From the NCBI GenBank assembly GCA_031286585.1, contig JAITUC010000007.1, forward strand, positions 62,001 through 126,000: a stretch of 64,000 nucleotides of DNA, given 5' to 3'. A model generated the notes under the pieces. The model was given only the letters and a program-made list of their open reading frames with translations. It was not told the origin of the DNA and did not search any database. Below are positions 26,680-36,952 of this stretch, piece after piece. The position numbers were made by a program, and so were the translations under genes. The DNA comes from Delftia acidovorans (GTDB taxonomy: Bacteria; Pseudomonadota; Gammaproteobacteria; Burkholderiales; Burkholderiaceae_C). Position 1 is the first letter of the stretch. Each line of letters begins with the position of its first letter.

Positions 26680-27608
26680 AGGCCCAGCATGATCTGCAGG
26701 TTCTGCACGGCGGCGCCGCTGGCGCCCTTGCCCAGGTTGTCCAGGCGGGCAATCAGCACGGCCTGGCGGTACTGCTCATTGGCGAACACGCGCAGCTCCA
26801 GCTTGTTGGTGTCCGTCAGCGTGTCGGCGGCCAGCTTCATGTCCTCGGTCGGCGGCAGCACCGACACCCATTGCTCCGGCGTGTTGGTGGCCGCGTAGTG
26901 GGAGGCCAGCGCATCGTGCAGGTCGGCCGCCTTGGGCGCGCCCGGCAGCAGGTCCAGGTGCAGCGGCAGCTGCACCAGCATGCCCTGGCGGAAATTGCCC
27001 ACGGCGGGGATGAACACCGGGCGGCGCGTCAGGCCGGTGTATTGCAGGATCTCGGGAATGTGCTTGTGCGTCAGGCCCAGCGCATAGGCCTCGTAAGGCG
27101 CGGCCGTGCCGGCCTCATAGGCTTCGATCATGCCGCGGCCGCCGCCCGAATAGCCGGACACCGAGGGCAGGCTCAGGCCGTGGTCGGCGGGGATGAGGCC
27201 CGCTGCGACCAGCGGGTGCAGCAGCGCGATGGCTCCCGTCGCATAGCAGCCGGGATTGGACACGCGCTTGGCAGTCTTGACCGCCTCGAGCTGGCCGGCA
27301 CGCAGCTCCGGAAAGCCATACACCCAGTCGGGCGCCACGCGGTGGGCCGTGGATGCATCGATGATCTTGATGGCGCGGCCGGTCTCGGCCTCGATGGAGT
27401 CGACCATGGCCACGGTCTCGCGCGCGGCATCGTCATGCAGGCACAGGATGACCAAGTCCACGCCGGCGATCAGCGCACGCTTGGCGGCAGGATCCTTTCG
27501 CAGCTCGGGGGCAATGCTGACCAGCTCCACGCCGGACAGATCGACCAGACGCTCACGGATCTGCAGCCCTGTCGTGCCTGCTTCGCCATCGATAAAGACT
27601 TTTGCCAT
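26676..27608 (-). CDS. argC: N-acetyl-gamma-glutamyl-phosphate reductase (short, type 2)
   Basis: Third step of arginine biosynthesis: NADPH-dependent reduction of N-acetylglutamyl phosphate to the semialdehyde. The 310-residue product is the short AGPR type 2 form. It opens with [17 protein letters not shown], has the active-site Cys121 in [12 protein letters not shown], and [22 protein letters not shown] [18 protein letters not shown]. The start at 27608 (MAKVFIDG) has an AGGAG ribosome site about 9 nt upstream; the frame remains open further upstream but without domain support. A GH42-like membrane protein gene overlaps its end. It is divergent from sucC. Confidence 0.95.
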   Translation of the reverse strand: MAKVFIDGEAGTTGLQIRERLVDLSGVELVSIAPELRKDPAAKRALIAGVDLVILCLHDDAARETVAMVDSIEAETGRAIKIIDASTAHRVAPDWVYGFPELRAGQLEAVKTAKRVSNPGCYATGAIALLHPLVAAGLIPADHGLSLPSVSGYSGGGRGMIEAYEAGTAAPYEAYALGLTHKHIPEILQYTGLTRRPVFIPAVGNFRQGMLVQLPLHLDLLPGAPKAADLHDALASHYAATNTPEQWVSVLPPTEDMKLAADTLTDTNKLELRVFANEQYRQAVLIARLDNLGKGASGAAVQNLQIMLGL

Positions 27609-28044
27609 CGCTGTATTTCTCCTGCTGCGCGGCCCTCCTGGAGCCGCTGCGGCACCATTGCCGCGTTCCAGCTGCGGATTCTCACCGAAACCGGGTCCCC
27701 CTGCGCCCGTTGTCGCAAAACGGCGGGCGGCAGCGACCAAGGGCCTGCTGACACGCGCCTGTTACAAACAGCGGGCAGAGCCGTCTGCAGATCCTCTATA
27801 AGACAAAAGAGCTGCGGCGCCTGGAGGAAATGTCGGGAAACCGTCTTTCCCCTGACATATCAATGCATTGCACAGTTCCTGGCATGCTGCTTGGCCCGCA
27901 GGAAATTGTGGATTCTGCGCAGGGGGGCGTGTCGGATGGCGCAGTGCAGCATGGTACATTCGGCGATTGCCAGGTCACTCCGCCTTGAGGCAGCACCCCA
28001 GGGCTACCGGGTCAATCCCCCCCTATTTGTTTGAGAGAGACATC
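27609..28044. other. Intergenic region argC/sucC with one dyad
   Basis: This 436-nt divergent region should carry promoters for argC and sucCD. The only clear structure is an inverted repeat at 27830-27858, with ATGTC/GACAT at the ends and GGGAAA/TTTCCC inside. No ORF with a ribosome site and recognisable product was found. The sucC frame is open through part of it, but without domain support. Confidence 0.45.
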
Positions 28045-29205
<1,161 letters not shown>

Positions 29206-29225
29206 GCAGGCCCGGAGAAAACACC

Positions 29226-30119
29226 ATGTCGATCTACATCAACAAAGACACCAAGGTCATCACCCAAGGCATCACGGGCAAGACGGGCCAGTTCCACACT
29301 GAAAAGTGCATTGAATACGCGAACGGCAAGAACTGCTTCGTGGCCGGCGTGAACCCCAAGAAGGCCGGCGAAAAGATCTTCGACGTGCCAATCTACGCCT
29401 CCGTCAAGGAAGCCGCGCAAGGCACGGGCGCCACGGTCTCCGTGATCTACGTCCCCCCCGCAGGCGCTGCCGCCGCGATCTGGGAAGCCGTGGAAGCCGA
29501 CCTGGACCTGGCCATCTGCATCACCGAAGGCATCCCCGTCCGTGACATGCTGGAAGTGCGCAACAAGATGCGCGCCAAGGAAGCCGCAGGCGGCAAGCGC
29601 ACCCTGCTGCTGGGCCCCAACTGCCCCGGCCTGATCACGCCCGACGAGATCAAGATCGGCATCATGCCCGGTCACATCCACAAGAAGGGCCGCATCGGCG
29701 TGGTCAGCCGCTCCGGCACGCTGACCTATGAAGCCGTGGCACAGCTGACCGAACTGGGCATTGGCCAGTCGTCGGCCGTGGGCATCGGCGGTGACCCGAT
29801 CAACGGTCTCAAGCACATCGATGTGATGAAGGCCTTCAACGACGATCCCGACACCGACGCCGTCATCATGATCGGCGAAATCGGCGGTCCCGACGAAGCC
29901 GAAGCTGCCCGCTGGTGCAAGGACAACATGAAGAAGCCGATCGTCGGCTTCATCGCTGGTGTCACCGCCCCTCCCGGCAAGCGCATGGGCCACGCCGGCG
30001 CGCTGATCTCCGGCGGTGCCGACACGGCCGACGCCAAGCTGGCCATCATGGAAGAGTGCGGTTTCGTCATCACCCGCAATCCTTCCGAAATGGGTCGCCT
30101 GCTCAAGGGCCTGATCTAA
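29226..30119 (+). CDS. sucD: Succinyl-CoA synthetase (ADP-forming) alpha subunit
   Basis: CoA-binding, phosphohistidine subunit (297 residues). [20 protein letters not shown] opens the Rossmann CoA-binding domain, with [11 protein letters not shown] in the middle and the phosphorylated histidine in [13 protein letters not shown] near the C terminus. GGAGAA lies 6 nt before ATG. It is directly behind sucC and followed by a terminator at 30230-30262. Confidence 0.98.
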   Translation: MSIYINKDTKVITQGITGKTGQFHTEKCIEYANGKNCFVAGVNPKKAGEKIFDVPIYASVKEAAQGTGATVSVIYVPPAGAAAAIWEAVEADLDLAICITEGIPVRDMLEVRNKMRAKEAAGGKRTLLLGPNCPGLITPDEIKIGIMPGHIHKKGRIGVVSRSGTLTYEAVAQLTELGIGQSSAVGIGGDPINGLKHIDVMKAFNDDPDTDAVIMIGEIGGPDEAEAARWCKDNMKKPIVGFIAGVTAPPGKRMGHAGALISGGADTADAKLAIMEECGFVITRNPSEMGRLLKGLI

Positions 30120-30229
30120 GCGGCACCGGTTCTGCGTGACATCCTGGGGTTCGCCCCAGGAAAAAATTACGCAGAATTACGAATCGGTAAGGCGGCAAGT
30201 CCGCCCTACACTGACGACTCCAAAAAAGA

Positions 30230-30262
30230 AAAAGCGCCAGAGGCAACTGCCCTGGCGCTTTT
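30230..30262 (+). terminator. Terminator downstream of sucCD
   Basis: Stem AAAAGCGCCAG / CTGGCGCTTTT (30230-30240, 30252-30262) around an 11-nt loop that itself contains GGC/GCC. A second hairpin, CCTGGGG-TTCG-CCCCAGG, lies nearer sucD (about 30145-30162) but is followed by A, not T. The ribosome site of the terC gene begins only 14 nt later. Confidence 0.85.
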
Positions 30263-30285
30263 CAACTCATAACAGCGGAGAAACC

Positions 30286-30978
30286 ATGGAATACCTGCAA
30301 AGCGCCGATTTCTGGATCGGCCTGTTGAAGATCGTCTGGATCAACATCATCCTGTCTGGCGACAACGCCGTCGTCATCGCCCTCGCAGCACGCTCGCTGC
30401 CCCCCGCACAGCAAAAGAAGGCCGTCATGTTCGGCTCGGGCGCCGCCGTGGTGCTGCGGATCATCCTGACCGTGGTCGCGGCCAAGCTGCTGGAGCTGTC
30501 CTTCCTGCAGATCGTGGGCGGCTGCCTGCTGCTGTGGATCGGCCTGCAACTGCTGACCGGCGAAGAAGAGGATGAAGGCGAATCCAAGGGTCACGGCAGC
30601 ATGATGGTCGCCATCCGCACCATCCTGATCGCCGACCTCGTGATGAGCCTGGACAACGTGATCGCCGTGGCCGCCACGGCGCAGGGCAACATGGTCCTGC
30701 TGATCCTGGGCCTGGCCATCAGCATCCCGCTGGTGATCTTCGGCTCCACGCTGATGATCAAGCTCATGGAGCGCTTCCCCGTCATCATCACGCTGGGCGC
30801 TGCCCTGATCGGCTGGGTCGGCGGAGAAACCATCGTCAACGACCGCCTGCTGCACGACTATGCCATCAGCCATCCCTGGCTGCACTATGTGGCGGCTGCC
30901 GCCGGTGCCGTGCTGGTCGTCGGCCTTGGCAAGCTCCTGCAGGCGCGCTCCGGCGCCAAGCACGCGGCACAGGCCTGA
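30286..30978 (+). CDS. TerC-family integral membrane protein (copy 1)
   Basis: A 230-residue membrane protein with about seven hydrophobic segments. The TerC family motifs are present: LSGDNAVVIALAARSLP near the N terminus and DLVMSLDNVIAVAATAQ in the middle, both with the intramembrane Asp-Asn thought to bind metal. Homologues (Alx, MeeF/MeeY) export Mn2+ and help metallate secreted proteins. The start at 30286 has GGAG 5 nt upstream. It follows the sucCD terminator, so it should have its own promoter. Unlike copy 2 (38020-38760), no riboswitch is visible before it. Confidence 0.9.
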   Translation: MEYLQSADFWIGLLKIVWINIILSGDNAVVIALAARSLPPAQQKKAVMFGSGAAVVLRIILTVVAAKLLELSFLQIVGGCLLLWIGLQLLTGEEEDEGESKGHGSMMVAIRTILIADLVMSLDNVIAVAATAQGNMVLLILGLAISIPLVIFGSTLMIKLMERFPVIITLGAALIGWVGGETIVNDRLLHDYAISHPWLHYVAAAAGAVLVVGLGKLLQARSGAKHAAQA

Positions 30979-31010
30979 TACGGCCGCAGGCGGCCCCTCG
31001 CCCCCTCCAC

Positions 31011-31037
31011 AACGCACTGCCTCGGCAGTGCGTTTTT
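31011..31037 (+). terminator. Terminator after TerC copy 1
   Basis: Stem AACGCACTGC / GCAGTGCGTT (31011-31020, 31025-31034), loop CTCG, then three more T, giving TTTTT in total with the stem end. Confidence 0.85.
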
Positions 31038-31172
31038 GCTTTGTGAGCGTCTATTCTTGATGTGGCGTCAAGCCGACGAGCTGCCGCGTCGACCCATTCT
31101 TGGCACTTGGGGGCACCGTTTTCATTTACGCTGTGCACCGGCCTTCACCAATGCATCTGCACACAGGGACTG

Positions 31173-32054
31173 ATGGCAACACCGCCGCGCCCGCCCTTCG
31201 CCACCATGCCCAGCGCACCCAAGACCCCGGACCAGCCCTGCCGACAGGCAGTCCCTGCGCAACACTGCGCCATGGTTGCGCGCACCGATGTGGGCCGGCG
31301 CCGTGACAACAACGAGGATGCGGTCACCATCCACCCCAGCGCCCAGCCCTGGCCGATTGCGGTGCTGGCCGATGGCATGGGCGGCTACAACGCCGGCGAA
31401 GTCGCCAGCGCCATGGCCATCAGCCTGGTATCGGTGGCGCTGCAAAGCGTGGCCACCGAGGCGCCTGCAGCCAACACTCCGCAAGCCCGCCAGGAGTTGC
31501 AGCAGTCACTGGCCAATGCCTTGAACCTGGCCAACGCCGCCATCCTCACCGCCGCCCGGGAAACACCCGGCTGCCGCGGCATGGGCACCACCATCATTGC
31601 CGCAGCCCTGCTGCCAGGCCTGCTGATGCTCGCCCACCTTGGCGACTCGCGGGCCTACGGCTGGCGCGAGGGTCAACTGCTGCGACTGACCCGGGACCAC
31701 ACCTGGCTCCAGGAAGAAATCGATGCAGGCCGCATCCAGGACCACGAGGCCCGGCAATCCGGCCTGGGCCACCTGCTTACCCAGGCCCTGGGCGTCACCC
31801 AGGACGTCACGCCCGACTTCAACGAATGGCCGCTGCAGCCCGGCGACCGCATCCTGCTGTGCTCCGACGGCCTCACCGACATGCTCGATGACCAAGCCAT
31901 CGCGGCCCTGTTCAACCAATCCAGCCCGCTGCCCGTCTTGCTGACCTCGCTGCTCGCCGCCGCCAACGAAGCCGGCGGAAACGACAACATCAGCGCGGCG
32001 CTGATCGAGATACAGGCCAGTTCGCCCTCCCCAGCCGTCACTTCCATCGAGTGA
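31173..32054 (+). CDS. PP2C-family Ser/Thr protein phosphatase
   Basis: A 293-residue soluble phosphatase of the PPM/PP2C (Stp1) type that removes phosphate from Ser/Thr residues. Metal-binding motifs occur in order: RTDVGRRRDNNEDA with the first Asp, VLADGMGGYNAGEVAS, LAHLGDSRAYGWREGQL, CSDGLTDML, and NEAGGNDNISAALIE with the last Asp. The start at 31173 (MATPPRPP) follows AGGG; a second ATG at 31206 is possible. An FHA-domain gene lies 244 nt downstream on the same strand. The two would form a phosphothreonine signalling module together with a kinase that is not in the window. Confidence 0.92.
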   Translation: MATPPRPPFATMPSAPKTPDQPCRQAVPAQHCAMVARTDVGRRRDNNEDAVTIHPSAQPWPIAVLADGMGGYNAGEVASAMAISLVSVALQSVATEAPAANTPQARQELQQSLANALNLANAAILTAARETPGCRGMGTTIIAAALLPGLLMLAHLGDSRAYGWREGQLLRLTRDHTWLQEEIDAGRIQDHEARQSGLGHLLTQALGVTQDVTPDFNEWPLQPGDRILLCSDGLTDMLDDQAIAALFNQSSPLPVLLTSLLAAANEAGGNDNISAALIEIQASSPSPAVTSIE

Positions 32055-32298
32055 GACCGGCACAGCGATCGACGGCGGGGCCCGGCCGATGGACGCACTT
32101 GCGTGCACTGCAAGCCCGGGTTCCAATTGTCAAAAATGGTTGCAAACTCAACAATCAGACAAAGACAGCCCATAGTCTGTATCAAATACGATGGCAGACC
32201 TCGGCGCGCACAGGCCGCAGACATAATATTTGGATACACCCCAGCTCCGGATCACCCTGTGCATGGTGCAAGCCGGGCATAACAAAGGAACTTTGAGC

Positions 32299-33012
32299 AT
32301 GCCGACCCTGGTCATCTCCATCGACGGCGCCGTCATCAAGGAAGTGCAGCTGGCCAAGGAGCGCACCACGCTGGGACGCCGCCCCTACAACGACATCGTG
32401 ATCGACAACCTCGCCGTCAGCGGCGAGCACGCCGTTCTCAGCGTCGTCGACGGTGCCGTCATCATCGAAGACCTGCGCAGCACCAATGGCACCTATGTCA
32501 ACGGCCAACCCATACTGCGCCAGACCCTGAACCACGGCGACCTGCTGGACATCGGCAAGTACAAGATCCGCTTCGTGCAACAGCAGGTCAGCGCGTCCTC
32601 CCGTTCGGCCCTGGCCGCCATCGCCGCCGCCGTCGAAGCCACCCGTCCGGCCCCTCTGGCAGAAGCAGATCTGCCCTCGCAGTTCAGCCAAGAAACGCCC
32701 TCGGGTTTCGACCACACCCTGCCCCCTTCGATGGCCGGACTGGCCACGCGCCAGGCCGCCATCCGCATGCTCAACGGCAACGCCGCCGGCCGTGAAGTTC
32801 CCCTGGTCAAAGTCGTCACCACGCTGGGCAAGCCCGGCGTGGCCGTCGCCTCCATCACCCAGAAGCACCACGGCTTCGTGCTGGCCCAGCTGGAAGGCGA
32901 CTCCACCAGCCTCAAGCTCAACGGCCAGGAAATCGGCCGCCGTCCCACGCCTCTGCAGCATGGCGACACGGTGGAGCTGGCAGGTACGCAGATGCAGTTC
33001 CTGGTGGCGTGA
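32299..33012 (+). CDS. FHA domain-containing protein
   Basis: A 237-residue protein with an N-terminal forkhead-associated domain (residues about 20-95) that binds phosphothreonine peptides. The key motif order is intact: TTLGRRPYNDIVIDN (Gly-Arg), VSGEHAVLSVV (Ser-x-x-His), and RSTNGTYVNGQP (Asn-Gly). After a Ala/Pro-rich linker, a second FHA-like unit is suggested by residues 160-237 (VVTTLGKPGVAVASITQKHHGF, LNGQEIGRRPTPLQHGD), but its Arg/Ser pocket is degenerate. AAAGGAA precedes the ATG at 32299. Its neighbour is a PP2C phosphatase, a frequent partner. Confidence 0.92.
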   Translation: MPTLVISIDGAVIKEVQLAKERTTLGRRPYNDIVIDNLAVSGEHAVLSVVDGAVIIEDLRSTNGTYVNGQPILRQTLNHGDLLDIGKYKIRFVQQQVSASSRSALAAIAAAVEATRPAPLAEADLPSQFSQETPSGFDHTLPPSMAGLATRQAAIRMLNGNAAGREVPLVKVVTTLGKPGVAVASITQKHHGFVLAQLEGDSTSLKLNGQEIGRRPTPLQHGDTVELAGTQMQFLVA

Positions 33013-33072
33013 GGGACCCTCTTGATCCACTGACAAGGTCCGCTATTGCTTCGTTGGCAAGCGCACCATCCT

Positions 33073-33118
33073 TGACAAAAATGTCACGCAAAATTGGATC
33101 GATTTGTCAGAGAATGTC
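33073..33118 (+). promoter_or_regulatory. Candidate enhancer sites for the pilA activator
   Basis: TGACA-AAAA-TGTCA (33073-33086) is a short dyad, and TGTC recurs at 33105-33108 and 33115-33118. They lie about 65-110 nt upstream of the sigma-54 promoter, the right distance for a bacterial enhancer-binding protein. PilR of Pseudomonas recognises repeated TGTC-type sites, so PilR is the inferred ligand. Confidence 0.4.
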
Positions 33119-33181
33119 GCCCAACCGTGTAAGTTGCAACCAAACAATACGCATGCGCAAACCTTGGCCTCAAGACGCGAC

Positions 33182-33197
33182 TGGCACGGCTCTTGCT
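33182..33197 (+). promoter_or_regulatory. Sigma-54 (RpoN) promoter of pilA
   Basis: TGGCACGGCTCTTGCT matches the -24/-12 consensus TGGCACG-N4-TTGCW at every defined position. GG is at 33183-33184 and GC at 33195-33196, with the required 10-nt spacing. Transcription would begin about 33207-33209, leaving a 27-29-nt leader before the pilA start. Confidence 0.92.
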
Positions 33198-33235
33198 CGA
33201 TAGAGCATGCAATCAACCCCTATGAGGAGAAGTTC

Positions 33236-33823
33236 ATGAAGCGTTCCATCCAACAAGGTTTTACCTTGATCGAATTGATGATCGTTGTGGCGATCATCGG
33301 CATTTTGGCAGCCGTTGCGCTGCCGGCTTATCAGGATTACACGGTGCGTTCGCGTATCACTGAAGGTTTCAATCTGGCACAGCCTGCACGTCAGATGCTG
33401 GCAACAGATGGCGCCGCCAGCTTAGCTGATTACCAGTCCTTTACTGATACTTGGAACAAACAAGCAGGCAATACAGGCGCAAATTCGAAGTATGTTGCCT
33501 CGGTTCTGTTTGATAAAGCCGGTACTACTGCTACTGGCGATGCAGATGCTCACATCACTATCAAATATAATGCAACGACCGTTGGTAGCTTGGGCACCGG
33601 CGTTGACATTCTGCTGTACCCACGCATGCGCACTGGTAATGCAGCAGCAGCAGCGGTGCCACTGGCTACCGCATGGGGTGCGGGAGAATCTGGTGCGATT
33701 GATTGGGGCTGCATTTCCGCCACCGCAACTACTGCAACTAGCGCCGCCCGAAATCTCGGTATCACTGCTGTTCCTGCAAACACCAATGTGCTGGCAAAGT
33801 TCGCACCTGCAGAGTGCCGTTAA
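33236..33823 (+). CDS. pilA: Type IV pilin PilA
   Basis: Major subunit of type IV pili (195-residue prepilin). The leader MKRSIQQG is cut by PilD before Phe, giving [20 protein letters not shown] with the conserved Glu5. The rest is a variable globular domain with one C-terminal disulfide loop (WGC ... AECR). A strong GAGGAG ribosome site lies 6 nt before ATG. The coding DNA is clearly richer in A+T than the surroundings and ends in TAA, unlike neighbouring genes, suggesting an exchanged cassette. Expression depends on sigma-54. The neighbour tfpZ supports a pilin of the accessory-protein-linked type. Confidence 0.96.
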   Translation: MKRSIQQGFTLIELMIVVAIIGILAAVALPAYQDYTVRSRITEGFNLAQPARQMLATDGAASLADYQSFTDTWNKQAGNTGANSKYVASVLFDKAGTTATGDADAHITIKYNATTVGSLGTGVDILLYPRMRTGNAAAAAVPLATAWGAGESGAIDWGCISATATTATSAARNLGITAVPANTNVLAKFAPAECR

Positions 33824-33851
33824 TAATTAAGCATATCTCTTATGCTTGCTA

Positions 33852-33878
33852 AAAAAGGAGCGCATGGCGCTCCTTTTT
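33852..33878 (+). terminator. Terminator between pilA and tfpZ
   Basis: Stem AAAAAGGAGCGC / GCGCTCCTTTTT (33852-33863, 33867-33878) with loop ATG. It should end most pilA transcripts, so the accessory gene receives only read-through. A smaller AAGCAT/ATGCTT dyad (33829-33846) lies just before it. Confidence 0.9.
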
Positions 33879-33902
33879 ATTTATGTGCCACACAACTAGA
33901 AA

Positions 33903-34673
33903 ATGACTCTATTTCTCAGAGAGCCAGCCGCTTTTCGTGCGGCTTTATTGCATTTTTTATACAGCATGGCGGTCGCCACTGTTGTGACAGGCCTAGTTTT
34001 GTGGCTGTGGTTTCCTTACCCTTATAGAGATTTGGCGGGTGGCCGTGAATTGCTCTGGTTAATCATTGGCGTGGATGTAATTTGCGGCCCCCTATTGACC
34101 GCCATAATCTTCAATCCTCAAAAAAACAGGCGTGAATTGATGCTTGACCTGGGGCTGGTCGCGCTCATCCAGTTAGCCGCGCTGATCTATGGGCTGCACA
34201 CCCTCAGCCAAGCCCGCCCCGTGTACCTCGTATTTGAGGTGGACCGTTTTCGGGTGGTCACCGTTGCTGACGTAGACAACAGGAGCCTCCGACCGGAACA
34301 AGGTGGCCTGCATGCTCTGCCTTGGACAGGCCCACGCATCATCGGTACACGAGCGCCCCGTGACAGCAAGGAGTATATCGACAGCCTAGACATGTCTCTG
34401 GGCGGAATTGACCCGTCAATGCGCCCCGACTGGTGGCAGCCTTACGAAAAAAACAAACCAGACGCGCTGAAAAGAGCTCAGAAGCTGGAGACGCTGCGCA
34501 GCAAGCACCCCAGCCAACAGGCATTGATCGACAAAGCCGTGCTCGAAAGTGGTATTTCTGAAGCTGCACTCGCATGGCTGCCTGTCACCAGCTTCCTCAG
34601 CACTGGCTGGGTGGCCTTGATCGACAATCAAACCGCCGAAGTAACAGCCTTTGCACCTATCGACGGATTCTGA
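33903..34673 (+). CDS. tfpZ: TfpX/TfpZ-type IV pilin accessory protein
   Basis: A 256-residue membrane protein that matches the pilin accessory proteins encoded right after pilA in some Pseudomonas and betaproteobacteria. The N terminus has three hydrophobic segments (about 15-37, 48-66, 82-98), with GVDVICGPLLTAIIFNPQK, a family hallmark. The remaining C-terminal part is periplasmic, including VYLVFEVDRFRVVTVADVD and PDWWQPYEK. TfpZ/TfpX proteins affect how much pilin is assembled and are specific for their pilin group. The ATG at 33903 lacks a good ribosome site. Lower GC, as for pilA. Confidence 0.85.
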   Translation: MTLFLREPAAFRAALLHFLYSMAVATVVTGLVLWLWFPYPYRDLAGGRELLWLIIGVDVICGPLLTAIIFNPQKNRRELMLDLGLVALIQLAALIYGLHTLSQARPVYLVFEVDRFRVVTVADVDNRSLRPEQGGLHALPWTGPRIIGTRAPRDSKEYIDSLDMSLGGIDPSMRPDWWQPYEKNKPDALKRAQKLETLRSKHPSQQALIDKAVLESGISEAALAWLPVTSFLSTGWVALIDNQTAEVTAFAPIDGF

Positions 34674-34700
34674 CAACGCCTGAAATAAACAGCCGATTAG

Positions 34701-35174
34701 TTACGTCCCAAAACTCCCCGACTTCCCCCCCCTCTTCGCCACCACACTCACCCCCTCCATCACCATTGACTTGTCCACCGCCTTGCACATGTCATAGACC
34801 GTGAGCAGCGCCACCTGCACAGCAGTCAGAGCCTCCATTTCGACCCCGGTAGGCCCCACCGTTTCCACAGTAGCCACGCAACGAACGGCAGATACATCTA
34901 GCAACGATTCGAAGTCCACAGCCACCCGCGTCAAAGCCAGCGGATGGCACAGCGGAATCAGGTCACTGGTCTTCTTGGCAGCCATGATGCCGGCGATGCG
35001 CGCAATACCCAGTACGTCACCCTTCTTGGCGGTGCCGCTCTGGATGATGGCCAGGGTGGCGGGCTGCATGGTAATGCGGCCTTCGGCGACCGCGATGCGG
35101 TGGGTGGCAGGCTTGGCGCCGACATCGACCATGTGGGCCTGGCCCTGGGCGTCGAAATGGGTGAGGGAAGACAT
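34701..35174 (-). CDS. moaC: Cyclic pyranopterin monophosphate synthase MoaC
   Basis: Early molybdenum-cofactor enzyme working with MoaA. The 157-residue product has [51 protein letters not shown] (metal/substrate-binding His), [20 protein letters not shown] and [16 protein letters not shown], all core MoaC segments, and KRGGKSG at the C terminus. Monocistronic; convergent with tfpZ, divergent from the BepA-like gene. Confidence 0.97.
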   Translation of the reverse strand: MSSLTHFDAQGQAHMVDVGAKPATHRIAVAEGRITMQPATLAIIQSGTAKKGDVLGIARIAGIMAAKKTSDLIPLCHPLALTRVAVDFESLLDVSAVRCVATVETVGPTGVEMEALTAVQVALLTVYDMCKAVDKSMVMEGVSVVAKRGGKSGSFGT

Positions 35175-35326
35175 GGAAACTCCTGAAAATGCACGGGCCG
35201 GTCTACGGCAGTCCTGACACGCTGGTCAGTCCTGCCATGAACGTTTGGCGAACCGAGGCATCATAGTGGGGTGTTTCACCGCCCCGTGCCTATGCACGGG
35301 CCCGGCCCCTTGGTTCTTACCTGCCC

Positions 35327-36952
35327 ATGCGCCCATCACGCCTGAAGACACGTATCGCCGTCGGCCTGCAACTGCTGGCGGCCTCTCTCACCATCGCAAC
35401 GCATGCACCCGCACAGGCCCAGTTGCGCCTGCCCACGCTGGGCGATGGCGCGGCCACGACGACCAGCGACGAGCGGCGCCTGGGTGACCGCATCATCCGC
35501 TCGCTGTACCGCGATCCGGACTACATCGACGATGCGGTACTGCAGGAATATGTGGAAGGCATCTGGCAGCACCTGGTCGATGCGGCACGCACGCGCGGCG
35601 AGCTGTCGGATGAGCTGGAAGAACGCTTTGCCTGGGAGATCCTGCTGGGGCGGGACCGATCGGTCAACGCCTTTGCGCTGCCCGGCGGCTATCTGGGGGT
35701 GCACCTGGGCCTGATCGGCGTGGTGAGCACACGCGACGAGCTGGCATCGGTGCTGGCGCATGAGTTGAGCCACGTCACCCAGCGCCACATTGCGCGGCTC
35801 ATTGCCCAGCAGGGCAAGCAGACGCCGCTGATGATCGGCTCGATGATCCTGGGCGCGCTGGCCGCCAGCCGCAGCCCCGATGCCGCCATGGCGATGATGA
35901 TGGGTGGCCAGGCGCTGGCCGTGCAGAACCAGCTGAACTTTTCGCGCGACATGGAGCGCGAGGCCGACCGCATGGGCTACGGGCTGATGGCGCCTGCAGG
36001 GTTCGCGCCACAGGGCTTTGTGACCATGTTCGACAAGCTGCAGCAGGCGAACCGCCTCAATGACAACGGCAGCTGGCCCTATCTGCGCAGCCATCCGCTG
36101 ACCACCGAGCGCATGGCCGACATGCATTCGCGCCTGCCGCGCGGCGTTGCGCCTGCGCCAGCGCCCTCCCTGGAACACGTGATGATGGCCGCTCGGGCCC
36201 GCGTGCTGTCGCGACCCGGCGTGGATGTGCTGCGCCAGTGGGCCGAGCAGCCGCGCTCCACCAGCTTTGGCACCCAGCCCCCAACCCAGCAGGTGGCACA
36301 GCTGTATGCCGCCACGCTGAGCGCCGTGCAATTGCGCGATTGGGCCGAGGCGCGGGAAATGTCCGGGCGCCTTCAGGCGGCAACAGCAGCAGATCCCGGC
36401 GCCCAGCGGCAAGCCAGGCTGCTGCAGGCTGAATTGGAGCTCACGGCCGGCAAGCCCGGCGCCGCGTTGCAGGCATTGCCGCCTCTTTACCTGCCTGCAG
36501 CCGCACCTGCTCAGGCCAGTCCCACGGAATCCATCCCCGCCAAGGCAACGGAAAGCGGCCCCAGCCTGGCCACCGTCAATGTGGTCGAAAACCGCGCCGT
36601 GCGCAGGCCGGAATTGCTGATGCGCACCCAGATCCTGCTGCGCGAGCAAGGCGCCGCCAGCATGGCGGGCCCGCTGCAGACCTGGGTGACGGACCACCCG
36701 CGTGATGCCAGCGCCTGGCAGTTGATGGCCCAGGTGCAGCGCGCCCAGGGCCAGGAGTTGCGCGCGCTGCGCGCCGAGGCCGAGGCCCAGGTCGCGCACT
36801 ACGACTACGCGGCGGCAGTTGACCGTTTCAAGGCCGCGCAGGACTTGGCCCGCAAGGGCGGGCCCAAGGTGGATTTCATCGAAGCCTCCATCGTGGACAC
36901 GCGACTGCGTGCCGTGGAGGAGCTGCTAAGGGAACAGGCGCGCGAGAAGTGA
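35327..36952 (+). CDS. bepA: M48-family metalloprotease, BepA/YfgC-like
   Basis: Periplasmic zinc protease and chaperone for outer-membrane proteins (541 residues). A signal peptide covers residues 1-31 (ending APAQAQ). The catalytic site H145ELSH149 is in SVLAHELSHVTQRH, with the third ligand Glu in MEREADRMGYGLM. The C-terminal half (about 270-541) is alpha-helical with TPR-like repeats, as in BepA, though longer than in E. coli (487 aa). BepA promotes LptD maturation or degrades stalled LptD and BamA. Its 3' end overlaps the convergent holin-family gene by 27 nt. Confidence 0.93.
   Translation: MRPSRLKTRIAVGLQLLAASLTIATHAPAQAQLRLPTLGDGAATTTSDERRLGDRIIRSLYRDPDYIDDAVLQEYVEGIWQHLVDAARTRGELSDELEERFAWEILLGRDRSVNAFALPGGYLGVHLGLIGVVSTRDELASVLAHELSHVTQRHIARLIAQQGKQTPLMIGSMILGALAASRSPDAAMAMMMGGQALAVQNQLNFSRDMEREADRMGYGLMAPAGFAPQGFVTMFDKLQQANRLNDNGSWPYLRSHPLTTERMADMHSRLPRGVAPAPAPSLEHVMMAARARVLSRPGVDVLRQWAEQPRSTSFGTQPPTQQVAQLYAATLSAVQLRDWAEAREMSGRLQAATAADPGAQRQARLLQAELELTAGKPGAALQALPPLYLPAAAPAQASPTESIPAKATESGPSLATVNVVENRAVRRPELLMRTQILLREQGAASMAGPLQTWVTDHPRDASAWQLMAQVQRAQGQELRALRAEAEAQVAHYDYAAAVDRFKAAQDLARKGGPKVDFIEASIVDTRLRAVEELLREQAREK

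Noticed and set aside
27868..28044. N-terminal extension of SucC by 59 residues
   Set aside because: The frame is open, but SucC proteins begin MKIHEYQ, and a ribosome-site-like GAGAGA lies just before that ATG.
30120..30285. A yybP-ykoY riboswitch in front of TerC copy 1
   Set aside because: Only two hairpins (a TTCG-loop stem and the sucCD terminator) are present; GGGGAGTAG and GCAAGACC segments are missing.
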